Shown here: positions 1 through 11,610 of the stretch, in pieces | Numbering within the stretch: position 1 is the stretch's first letter | Layout: each line of letters begins with the position of its first letter | Origin: Anisakis pegreffii | Lineage: Eukaryota > Nematoda > Chromadorea > Rhabditida > Anisakidae | Direction: 5' to 3' | DNA length: 64,000 nt | Assembly (NCBI GenBank): GCA_035041965.1 | Contig: JAPYMA010003011.1 | Coordinates: 372,001-436,000, forward strand | Made by a program: the position numbers and the translations under genes | Notes under the pieces: generated by a model | What the model was told of the DNA's origin: nothing | Seen by the model: only the letters and a program-made list of their open reading frames with translations | The model's database searches: none

Positions 1-2131
1 CATGTAATGAGGTAGGGTAACCTTCCATTTCAACTGCACTATGGAAATGCGTTCGATGAAGATGAAGAACGTTGAATTTATTTCTGTACAAAACGTAGCC
101 TTTCAAAATGATATGATGTCATTTAATTTGCAAAAAAACTCAGTAGTTATTGTTTGTGCTTGATTCGTGCTATCAAACGTGTCTTTCAACGAAAAATTCT
201 TGCTATCTTTCTTACAATCGCATCAGTGCATAAACATCTTGCAATCAGCTCATTCAAATGGGCTAACATCTTCGAGCGTTCGTTTTGTTTATCTGTCATG
301 ATGTGTTAAAAATGAGATGATATGCCATTTATTTGACTGGCAATTTTTGAATGATTGGTAAGCAAATTGCTCTTGAATGAACAATTGGTTCTGTTGAGGC
401 CAGTTTTCATCAATAACAGATAACAAACGGTGAACTTTCGTTGGCTCTTTCAGCTGCAATTTCTAGTGAAGTGAATTAAGCAAATTCGTTCTTAATCCCA
501 TTACATCTTCTGTCGAACCAGCGCAACAGTGATGTTCTGTGCTGTTCAATATCTGCGGAATGTCGTGCAAATAGGTAATAAGCGGCCTGAAAATTTTTCC
601 GATCCACCTTCTTACAGTTTCCCTTTCGCTGCTCCTCAACAATTCTATCAATCCAATAAGGCACACTAAAGATGAGTCTTTGTTTGTGCTGACTCGATGC
701 ATAAAATGATCAGAGTAACTCGATCAAAGAGATAAAAAGTTAGCTGAGTTTGGAAAAGAGCATTTACTTCTAATGTGGAACTGAAACGCACAAGGACGTC
801 GAATGCTGCGATTAATGCTTCTTTTTTGTATCCTAGGTGCCATTCTCTGAAATGTAGATTCGATTAGAACTTAAGCGACACTCAACTCTAATCGTTTGCT
901 TCAAAACCAATTTCGAAATACTCTCATTCTAAGCTCACTATCAATTACTTCCTTTTCTAAAATCGTTTCGTTTATTCGGTTCAAGCCTTTTTTTTTGAAG
1001 CTATGATTTGTTGTTTGAAGTTTATTTCCTTTTCGCATGGTTTTCTCTGGAATTTCTTGAAGATCCATCATTTTCTTGGAAACATTTCGGAACATCGAAC
1101 AAATGAAATGACTGTTTGAAGTGATCCGTATGAGTCACCATTGTAGCTGATGGACTGCAAACTGCCAATCATTATGCTACGCATATGTGTCTTCAATCAG
1201 GTACTCATTCGAGTGATTGGTTTCTGTTCTTGTGTGAGATCTGCACAATATAAAAATCTCTTCTGCGTTTGTGGCACAGTTAATTCACGCTTGTTTTTAT
1301 TGGATGTAAGCGAATGCTTCATCATTCATGTTCAATGAGGAGGTGCCTTTTTTTGAGCTGCCCGCTTCCTTAGCGGATTCAAGAATGAGGATGGTACTAT
1401 ACATCACTGCACAACATTTAAGTTGAATTCGGTAGCTTCAGCTAATATTTAGAGTGCTTATGGAGTTTCATTGAAATTGTATTCACATAACATTGAATAG
1501 TCCCCTCAAAAAAAAAAAAACGCAATCACTGGTATCGAACGTCATCATGCATTTAAGATGTGCATTGCGGATATCACCTTTTCAAATTCCTCTCTAACAC
1601 TCCAGGGAAATTCCGCTTCGATAGGGTTTTATATAGTAGATGCAATGGAAGAAGTGAAACACTGCTGCTTCCAACTATCAGCGTTCCGGACAATTGCTCT
1701 ACGCCTAAATTTCCTCATTAAAGTTAATCTCACACGTTAACTGATTCAACCACACTTTCTCTCGACAAAACCAAATGAACGAACCATCGATGTGATGCAC
1801 TTCTGCGAAAGATGTCTCTTCGTAATCGGCATGATTGTTGATTGCGATGGATCAAAGAACGAATGGACGGTGCGAGTCAACAAGCAATCACTGAGCAGCA
1901 GTGTTCACTACAGTCAGCAATGATCATCCCTGGTAAGGCACTGCCGAATGCACCTTTTAAAGGAGAGTCTGACCACATGCAGAGCTTGATACGTTTATGT
2001 GGAGTTCTGCCATGGAATCAACAAGAAGGATAAGTCTAATGAATGGCACCAATGGAATACGAACGAAACCAACAGATCGTTCCTCTTTCAAGCATAATTT
2101 GATTGTCGTTTCAAGTTCTTTTTCACATATC
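1..2131. other. Upstream non-coding DNA, no gene seen
   Basis: Only short open frames of 60-80 codons occur here on either strand. None has recognisable domains, plausible splice signals in phase with a neighbour, or non-random composition. The sequence is AT-rich with frequent ATTCA/TGAAT words. I see no tRNA cloverleaf, no rRNA and no array. It is probably intergenic or upstream regulatory DNA. Confidence 0.5.
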
Positions 2132-2139
2132 TTATATGC

Positions 2140-2426
2140 CAGGCATTGGCAACCACCGGCCCGCGGACCAAAATTGACCCGCCGACAATGATTTTTGGCC
2201 CGCCAGATGAATCTGAGATTTCGATTCTAAAGAGGTAAAAAAGGAAAAGAAAAAGGTTTCAAATTATTTAGCTACTACACTGAAAATTTTCGATACAGAC
2301 TTTCCTAATGGACAACTAACTGTATCGCCGACACATACATATGCATATGCATATCGTGCACATTGGCCGGCTGTCAGTTGCTCGGAAAATTTTTGGCCCG
2401 CTGTCAAACCTACTTGCCGATGTCTG
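2140..2426. mobile_element. Short non-autonomous hAT-type MITE
   Basis: The 287-bp element is bounded by a perfect 8-bp direct repeat, TTATATGC (2132-2139 and 2427-2434), the target-site duplication length typical of hAT transposons. It starts CAGGCATTGGCAAC and ends CTTGCCGATGTCTG. The ends are imperfect inverted repeats, pairing CAGGCATTGGCAA with CAGACATCGGCAA, and GC-rich GGCCCGC words lie near both ends. The CAG...CTG termini and the GGCCCGC subterminal sequence match the general look of hAT ends. No transposase fragment is present, so it must have been moved in trans. The exact 8-bp duplication makes the boundaries very secure; the superfamily call is strong but rests on TSD length and end style only. 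Confidence 0.88.
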
Positions 2427-2819
2427 TTATATGCATTCATCAGCATCAACTTGTAATAATTTGCTATTATAGCTATTATAGTCGCTGAGATGGCAAATTA
2501 TCCATCTACACATTCAAGTCACAAGAAACTCATTTACTTCCGACAGCTGGCTTAATATTAATTCACCCTTGAATCATTAAGCATAGTTTTCATTGTGATA
2601 CTTTCACTCATTTTGAACCAGAAAATAAGGGTGTTTAATGTGCATGCGGAGTGCACGATCAAGCGTTTTTCATACGATTCATTTTCTTTCGTATACTGTT
2701 ATATCCACAAGAATGTAAAAGCAATAGAGCTCGCCTTGAAATCAACCAAACGTTATTGTGTTCGTTTCGTTAAAGCAAAAATTCAGATTTGATCCATTCA
2801 TCATGTGTCCATTCACTCT

Positions 2820-2920
2820 CACGAAAATTTCCATTTAAGAAAATTTCCATTCATGAAAATTTTCGTTCAAAAAATTTCAATCCAAAATTTCCATAAAATT
2901 CCCTGAAAATTTCCATTTGA
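2820..2920. repeat. Degenerate AAATTTCCATT tandem repeat
   Basis: Seven or so imperfect copies of a 12-16 bp word, (G)AAAATTTCCATT, with variants such as AAAATTTCAATCC and AAAATTCCCTG, run head to tail. It is an intergenic simple repeat with no coding potential. Confidence 0.7.
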
Positions 2921-5900
2921 ATTCAACTCATTTCAGTTTGTGTCCGATCAGCTGATTTCAAAATCGTTTCCAAACGAAAATCCGCCATTGTTATGATAAA
3001 AAATTATTTTATCACAGATAAGTCTTTATCTAAGATATTCGTGCCAACGTTTGCCCCACCCACTCGCTGCAGTCAGTGATGTGCACGCTATTACCATTTC
3101 AATTGAACGAATTCAGCGGAATAAGACTCTTCTGAGCAGTCTCTCAAACTATTGCGGGAAGTTTTTATCATAAGTTTTGGAATTCCTTCAGATCTCAGTT
3201 TATTCGGTAAAAATAGGTTTGAAAATTTTGATCGCAGTAAAATGAAGTCATATTGAGCTCATTAGTTCCGGTAAATCTCATTCGAGTGTCTATTTTATTC
3301 ACTCAATCTTTTCCGTTGTTTCTTTGCTAACGTGAGGTGTAAGCAACTAATTTTCGGATGTAAACTTGTATTTTGCAGCACTAGGCGATCCTCACTGTTC
3401 AATTCTAAAGGCGATTTGCCTCAGCTCTTGAAAACTCCACGGCTTTCAAAAGACATTTGATATACGTCGCTGGTCCCTGTGTTTTTTCAGTTTTGATCAC
3501 TTCAAGACTCCTACAAAATGAAATCTAGCACTTCCAAAAGTCTAGTTAATAGAAAATGTCATAAGCGCAGGAACCAACTGTCGTAGTTGCTGTAAGTTGC
3601 ATTTGTTTGAGCTGCAATAAATGAAAACGAAACGTTTTATTGACCAATGTTACAGCAATGGATTTGGTTCTAATCAGCAATCCGCACATGTTCACCTCCT
3701 TTCATTTCATTGCTAAATTCCGTCGTTATTGTTCAGCAATTCATTAACTTGGTTTTTTCGTCAAAAAATAGAAGTCCAAATGCGTAGCTGTTTGATGTGA
3801 TGAAGCGCATCTAGTACTGGTACTGACAATGAGTGCAAAAGACGATTGCCGTCATTTCGAGTTACTTACTGAATCGAGTGCATCGGAACATCCAGACAAT
3901 ATGCACTCGCTCTGATTCGAAAGTGTTGCTTTTTTTCAGTTGATATCAAATAATTCACAATCGTGAACGACTGACGGATTATTAACATTGGGTGTGCGAG
4001 AATACTTTACCGTCAAGTGGCAGTTGTCTTATTGAACGCGTGAACAACATGTTGTGTTCTACACGTATCAATTTGTCAAGAATTAATGCGTCACAACAAA
4101 GACAAAAATTATGAATTCGTTTGGGATGAGGCATTGCTACTTAGTCCAATATGCATCTTGCTCTAGTTACAGCACATTTATTCCATCTTTAAGGAATGAA
4201 AACTCTCGTTTATGAGCGCGTTTGATCACAAATGACCAAGCCAAACATTTCCCGAATTAAAGCATTCGTACTTTCATCACAACCGAAGACTGCCTCTTAT
4301 AAAAACGCATCTCGACTCTCTATAAAGTTTATGCAAATTCATTAATGACACTGGAACATCACTCGGTTTTGAGCAGAACTTGGGAAAAAGTTTGAGTCAT
4401 TGATGTTACCGAGCCTGCGCATACCAGCCTGTGATTTGGCTTGCATTTAGTTATCATTCATGTCGTCGTTAAAATAGTTAGTTAGTTGTGTCTGGATATA
4501 CAATCAGTATTCTAGTTCACGAAATGCTCGTTGTTGAATAAATCAGGTAAATAGGCTGCTTGCAGCAGTATCAGGCTGATCGTATCATTCAAGGAAACCT
4601 GCCATTATCAACAAATTTTTGCTGTTCAGTGCACACACCTCAAGATCAAAAGTTATAGCAGATGTGCATCTCGCATGTGCACTTGTTAATATGTACATCT
4701 CGCACTCAAGAAAAAAATCAAGACAAATGTGTTGTTTACTTCATTCAAGTCGCAATGGAGTCGGAACATTGGATTGTTCCAGCTGTTAGCATTTGCTGTA
4801 ACATGAAAAAATTTTGCATGCCGAAACTACTCTAGAGCGAATATCTGATCATTCTTCAAACACATGTTTACTACCACTGCGCGGATTAGATTGTTTTTCG
4901 ACTTTGCAGATTAGAATACCTATGAGCCTACGAGCATCAGCAACGAAATTAAATTGAAACTTCAGCCAATACATCAGTCGTTATATTTGAGAGACAGAAT
5001 AATGAACTGACTTATCACCTGATCTCCGAAGAAGCTTAATTGCAAAACAAGCGAACGCACTTCGGATGAGCAATGATTCCACTCAACAACTCTAGTATAT
5101 CACATCAAATTAATCACATTTTTTTCTGCCATAAGCAACACCGTTGATGTCATGTCTATGAAAATAAACTTTAAAAAACGCTGTGGGTGACCGATGCGAG
5201 TGAAAAATTAGTGTTTTGAATTGAAATGCTTGTACAGCTGCTCGCAACAAATTTGCTGGCCCGAGGCAGCCTACTGGTGTTGGTGGCATTATAATGCTGA
5301 CTAGGCAGTGTTCAACCGGGACGCTTGCACTCCAATGCGCCTATGCTCGTCTGTGTACGTCATATGCTGCCTGCAATCAAGCAACTTTCCGATAATCTCA
5401 GCGATCCCATACATTTTCTGAACGCTGATATTTCGATCTTTTTGCATTCACTTTTCGGAACAGACCTTCGCTTTGGTATTCTGTCGGTCATATGTGAAAC
5501 AGCTCTGCTATATTTACGATGAATTTTTATTACCGCCATTTCCGCCACGGAATCGTTTGTAAATACGCGCTGAATTTAGCGATAATATGAATATGCCAGC
5601 AAATCTCAGCCGCATAGACATACCAAAAAAATGCCTTTTAACAACTGTTAGGTTTAGGCTTTCTTGCACTTTTTGAAATAATTAACTTCCAGTTCATCAT
5701 AAACGTGACTGCGGTCATTCAGCTCACCGTGCTCTGATAATATCATTCGTAATTTGGTTGCTGAATGTGGCACAAATTGCTGCTGCTATTTGCGCTGAAA
5801 ATATCTCATCAGTGCAATACTAAAAAACAATGTAATTTCGCTTGGATCAAACACCCTTGTTATGAAAGACTAATAAGCATGCAACGCGTCTGGCTTTCAC

Positions 5901-8029
5901 GTTCTATGCTACCAACAATATTTATGGCCCTATTTACGTATTCATAGAAGTTTGCGACTGTGTTGTGGAAAATCATTGCTTCCTATTCATAATGTTGTTT
6001 GTTCTAGTATCGTTTTTTTTGCATTAATTCGTTACTGAGTCGCTTGAATGAGTTCGAGTGTTCTCATTATGCACTCTTACCAGAGAGTATCAGCATTTCT
6101 GAATGCTGTTCATTGAGCACTCACTAGAACTTATACGAGTTTCCGACCTGATGATGATGGACTAACGAGAAGAGATATATGGGCTAGCATGATATCCAAT
6201 CAATTTCAGTTCTTCATTGCTTCATTCAGATCAGTTTAGATTCAGAGCAATATTGCCGTTCATTCAAAAGTTTTCTCATATGGGAAGAGCATGAATTGTA
6301 CCCTTTTCATGATTCGACCAAGTATTTGGACCAGTTGCACAAACAGAAAAGAACTGATGGTCGTCTTACCTACGTTCAGTTTTAATCAAGCAATAAAACC
6401 GATGTAATTTGCGATAGATTCAGACGGAGAAAAAATCGAACAGCTCCCAATTGCATCGCTTCTTGAACTTGACTGCTTTCGAAAAAAGTGACAGTTCCTC
6501 ACTCCATTCTCATTTCTTTGTAGCAATAACAATTCGACCAATTGCTTCGAGCTCAACTTCCACAAAGAGTGATTCCATAAAAATTGGCATTTTCCTCTTT
6601 GAAGCAACGCTTTCTTGCTCTCGGTTCTGTTGATTCCAAGGGCTCATCAATTTCTTCTGTTTTTTTGTGTGTGAATCATTCACCAAACCCAATGTTCCTA
6701 AAACTGAATTAACGATCTTAAATTCTTTGTTAGAATGTTCACATAAGAAAATAATTCGAACAATCATCATTGAACAGCTGACAAATTGCGAAACATAATG
6801 GTAAAATTTTCGATGAGCGAATACTCTTTTCGAGTTGCCTACTTCTCATCACATCGAAAAAGTTTGCGAGCGAGCAGCGCACATCAATACGTAATCTACG
6901 CACAAAAAGATACACTTATTAAATGAAGCGAACAACATTTTCGATTGTAGCCGAGGAGCAGTCGTCTTTGAAGTATTCAAAATTGTAAACTTTAAAAAAA
7001 TGAATAAATTTGAATGGCTTAAGACTAAATAAAGTAACGCGTTTGCTTTTCGACATGCCTAGGCAGCAAAAGCAACGTTATTGCAGTGATGATGGCAATA
7101 GCAAATCTTGTCAAGCACACACATTCAAGCGACACTTCCGAATACTTCTAGCCTAGTCGGCTGAAACTATTCACCAAATTCTGCTGTTCGATAACGGCGA
7201 TCTCAGTTGAACTTCACTGTCAGGAAGCGCGTTTTTTTTAATATGGCATCCTTTCGATAGAAGAGATCGCGATTTTCCATAATCACCCATAAGAGTATGT
7301 AATCTCCCAAGAAATCTATGTAATTTTTCGACTTATGCAGCTTTCTAACTCATACATTTGGGATACATTTTCCTCAAAGATACCCACTTGATATCAGTAT
7401 GAAGATCTTCCAAAAGTGCTTGAATAATTCTGAGTCCTGCTCATTTTTCCTTCACTGATATTGATCTGCAAAGTTATTCATCAAAGTGCAGATGTTTGCA
7501 GCATCATTCATCGGATCTCTAAAATGGGTCAACTTAAGAATGAAGAGTGTGAAAATTGCATTCGATAGGCAAACATTCCTCTGTTACTTATAGCAGATAA
7601 CTTAATTACGGCGATTTCTAGAGTCGTAGTTAAGGCTTAAGCTTTGATTGATGTACATGGGAGGTTAGTTCCCTGTTAGTTCGGACGTGGCGTTAATTAG
7701 GAACAAATAATTCTCGCACTTCGTATCAATACGCTTTAAAGTGTAAGAATATTTGATAACGAATAATCCGTTTGTTAATTAACATTTTGATGTGATTTTC
7801 GATATGGTCACTTAGTTCTTACTGAAAAACGGAAATTCATTCAAATTAATGCAAAAAGTGGTGTTGTCCAACGCACAATTCATGTAAAATGCACGTTATT
7901 AGTGCGAAACGCAATGATTAATGGTATAACTAAGAGCGAACGATAAAGAATTATGCAGGCTTATTTTGGGTTTACTTGCAAACGAATTACTCACAATTCG
8001 AAGTGAATCGTAGAGTGCAGTGGCGTATC

Positions 8030-8165
8030 GAAAGGGAAAGGGCAAGGAGAATTTAACCTCCCCCCTTCTTGGAGAAAGAAAGGGAAAAGAACAAGGAAGG
8101 AGGAGAGTGAGGAAAAAAGTGCGGAAAATAGGAATCCGAGAAAGGAAGTAAGGAGAAGGATCCAT
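8030..8165. repeat. Purine-rich (GA) tract
   Basis: About 130 bp are overwhelmingly G and A on the plus strand, with GGAAAGGG, GGAGGAGAG and AGGAAGTAAGG words and one short C-run. The minus-strand open frames across it are low-complexity by-products. The tract is followed by the near-palindromic words TTTCGGAAATTCCGAAATTC. Confidence 0.6.
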
Positions 8166-11100
8166 CGGACACCTGGTCCAAGTTTCGGAAATTCCGAAAT
8201 TCGGTTTTTCTGATTAAAATTCAAACTTCTCATTCAAAATCTAAACGAATATATTTTTGAAAATTCCAAAATGCGGCTATCGGACGGGAATTTAAAACTG
8301 TTCGATCGGAATCCGGCCAAAAAACCTCTAAAATTCCTGACCTGTAATAGTAACTCTGGATGCATTTTCCGTGCCGACCAACCTTCGATCGATTGCCACA
8401 ACTATTCCACATGTTTTTCATGCTGTTTCCAAATAAGCGATCTGCTCAACTAAATACTAGGATTAAAAAAGACCTAAATATCTGAGTTGTCATACATTCT
8501 ACGTAAGCCTGATTAATCTCTGGAAAATTTAAAACCATCTCAGTATGTATGCTCTATTGCAGGAAGGCATTTCGAAAGATGAGAACACCATATTTTTGCC
8601 GATACACATTATTTATGACACCGATGTAATCGCTTAGGTTAGATTGATTGAAGCCTCGCATATAGCTTCAGCAGAAATTTATAAAAACGGTGAAAAACGG
8701 GCTGTAGCGGAAGCGTGCTCTGTACATAATGCTTATCATTGGATAAGATTAACATCAAATGGAGGAATTGCTTTTTAACGTTCGCTTAATGAATGCACAT
8801 TTATTCATACGTTCATCTATCTTACATTTATTTTTATTTTATTTACAATTTTTTCCTTAGTTCATTTCATTATGGTTCGTATAAATCAATCATCATGCCC
8901 AAAGCAATAATTGATTTTGTACCTCTTAATTTCATAATAGCTGTCTTCCTTGCTGTTTTTCATGCAGTATATGTGATGATGACCATGTTTTGTGATCTCC
9001 GAAGTGCTTTCATAAACCTAGGTTTCTGTTGCTATTTTTTCTTCTTCCCATCAGCCCGCTATTTTTAAATTTTCTTCTCGGTTAGTAGGAATTTTGATAG
9101 CATCAACAGAAACTCCATCAATCACTCGCACGCGTTACTTGTAATAAACCGTTACGTAAGCAGTCTGATGATTCTCTGAAGAAACAGTGGAACACAGACT
9201 ACGGATAGTGGATATTGTTCTATTGATTTCGTTCTTTTCAACTGAATTATCGTTGAGAATCATTTGAACAAAGTGAGTCAGTCGCGCGCTAATGATTTTC
9301 CACTGATGACTCCTTCAGTCGTTCCTCACAATGAGGCTTGCTCACGTGTTGAGCAGAATCATCTTCACCGCATTCCGGCATTCGGACTGTGAAGTCAGCT
9401 GCTTGCATCATTTCGTGACACGCACGGATCCGGGATATAACATACAGGAGCTACTTCCGGCGAAATTGTTATTACTTCATGCAATGTATTGCACTTGCTC
9501 GTCAGCTTTTTAAAGCAATTTTCGGTTGTGATTTGACGATTTCACTTAAAATACTATAAGCCATGAATGTAATGTGAATGAAAGCTGCATTGTGCGAAGG
9601 AATTATTCATTGAACGATCGCCAAAGGTAGGACGAGATATTATATTGTAGTGAAGATGAATACGCATTGAACGAGATAGGTATGTTTAGCAATTGATGCT
9701 TCTTGAATGAATATGAGTAATGCACATCATCGCTTCACCACCAAAATTCCTTGCTAACCGAATAGCGTTTCAAATGCCGTTGTTAGAAATGATGTAGCAA
9801 CCCTTTTCGGAGGCTACCTGACGCCACTAATTCCATATTCATTTCAATTGATATGCTACTCAAATTTTGCTTTTCACTTTACAGCCAACATTTAATGCAA
9901 TACAATACCTTTTGTTCATCATCTTAACGCGCTTCATGTTTTTTTTGTATGAACAACGAGAAGCTTATTGTCGTCACAAATAAGCGACTGCTGCCTGCAG
10001 CAATAACACATAAATTTGTAACATTCTTTCATTCGCTTCACACCTTTTCTTCGAGATTAGCCGGTTCCATTTTTCTTCCCTTTACATCCTCTATCATCAC
10101 TCCTCAAAGAGTGGTTCGTTCGGAGAGAATAGGCCATTAGATGGCTGTATCAGTTTAGTCTGTCTTTATGTCACAAACGTTGAGATGTCATCCACTTAGC
10201 AGTTCACTTTGGAACTTGATAATCTCTTTTGAATCCCTTCTCAAGTCGTTTGTTTCAGAGGGTTAAATCGGTATCGCATATTCCTTTCTCCACAGAATTC
10301 TTCGTCATGCAAGACCGGTTACTTATAGTTAGTGTATGCATGGAGTCAACAGAACTGTCGCTTTGTGGGCAAATTGAAGTAAACTTCCAATGCGTTCTTT
10401 TTGATCTCGCTCCTGCTGCGGTACTTGTCCTTTTGATCGCTTCGTTTCCAAACTCTCAAATTTTATTCATCCGAATGAGCAGTGTCATTCCTATGATGTT
10501 TTTTGTACAGTAATATTACAGTTTTGAAGAACTGATTTGAAGATGTTGACACATGCTCACGTGAATGTTGTTGTAATTGTAATAACGCATCATTATATCA
10601 ATAATGAAACGTCTTTTCGTACGATGATGAATATTGGTGGATTATAAGAAGGAATAAATTACAAATTTGAAGAGAAGCAATCACCGTTCATCAAACATTC
10701 AATCGAACCGCAATTCTATTCATTCTATTCAGCGCGATCTATCTGTGCAATCTTATGAAACAACGACTGTGAAGCATTAAAACAAAATCCAGCACTACTT
10801 AACGTTAGTTTCGTACTTAACGTTAGTTTCCAACTTTCTTACATTGACATTTTTTTTCATCACTCATGGTTGCTCTGCTTGAAAGAAATGAGCAGTCAGG
10901 TTCCCATTACCTATGTTTTCATGATGTGGCGATTGAATGCACGTCGGTCCCGGTAATAATTTACTGAATGCATCAAAATTTGAAGCGCAGACTTGAGGCC
11001 GTATGCGTATCGAGCCGTTGAGAGTAATTTCAAAGAGTGTACCGCAGCAAATTTGAAAACAAGTGATTCAGTATGAGTTGAAAACGAATGTTGCAACCAT

Positions 11101-11417
11101 TTTCTACCGAACGATTTGTTTGCCAGTTTATTTATCGTTCTGGTTTCTGTCATCATGGAGGAAACTTATGAAGAGCGATACGAGAACTCAACAAAATTCT
11201 TTTCTTTTACATTTGTCAGATTCTGAATTATGAACTGAACTTTTTGCACTCACCTCAAACACTGAATATTAAAGTCCACAAGAATCGATATATACACTCA
11301 ATGCTCATACGGCACCATCCATTTCATTGAAATCATTCAAAAAACTGCTAAGATGAATTCAAGTATTTTCAAAATGCTTTCATAAATCAGAATGCGCATT
11401 GCAGTTCCAAATCAGAC

Positions 11418-11435
11418 AGTTTAATTCAGGCGAGT
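11418..11435 (+). promoter_or_regulatory. dig-1: Probable spliced-leader trans-splice acceptor and 5' UTR
   Basis: The stretch TTTAATTCAG ends at 11429 and matches the nematode 3' splice consensus (TTTCAG type), although no upstream exon is evident. The putative mature message would begin at 11430, only six bases before the ATG at 11436. A strong acceptor this close to a signal-peptide start codon is the usual layout of SL trans-spliced nematode genes. Inference only; a cis-spliced 5' UTR exon further upstream is the alternative. Confidence 0.55.
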
Positions 11436-11610
11436 ATGCTGCAACCAGCTGGTTGGCCCCTGCTGGGGTTGATCGTGATCAGTTTTGCATTGGCAGCGTT
11501 CGGTCAGACGATAATTGGTAGCGATGATGTAAGTGCTGATTTATCAACAAATCTTCAAGTGCAGTCACTTCTGCGGCAGTTGCGACGTGTCAAGAGAGCA
11601 CCTCCGAGAA
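11436..11610 (+). CDS. dig-1: dig-1 exon 1: signal peptide and furin-type site
   Basis: The exon opens with ATG, then a short N-region and a hydrophobic core ([15 protein letters not shown], residues 9-23), a classical signal peptide with likely cleavage near residue 23. Residues 50-54 are RRVKR, a consensus proprotein-convertase (furin-type) site, so residues 24-54 may be a propeptide. The exon ends in phase 1 at a GTTAGT donor; reading through would hit a stop one codon later. The start was chosen for the signal peptide and for the trans-splice-like acceptor six bases upstream. The next intron is the longest supported one (about 4.1 kb). Confidence 0.8.

Larger units (their letters stand above)
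2435..11417. other. Long non-coding stretch 5' of dig-1
   Basis: About 9 kb without a supportable gene. Notable content: degenerate tandem copies of a GAAAATTTCCATT-like word at about 2820-2920; a strongly purine-rich tract at about 8030-8165 on the plus strand; and a short direct repeat ACTTAACGTTAGTTTC-like near 10797-10827. All open frames on both strands are under 100 codons and low in complexity. It most likely contains the promoter and enhancers of dig-1, but I cannot point to a specific regulatory site. Confidence 0.45.

Noticed and set aside
7899..8421. Minus-strand ORFs of 63-88 codons around the purine tract
   Set aside because: Composition is dominated by the GA/CT tract (Ser/Leu/Pro/Phe runs); no start context, domain or splice signal.
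8016..9820. CAGTGGCGTA at 8016 and ACGCCACTA near 9820 as ends of a larger DNA transposon
   Set aside because: The words resemble common transposon termini, but the inverted match is short and interrupted, the flanks show no target-site duplication, and no transposase fragment lies between them.
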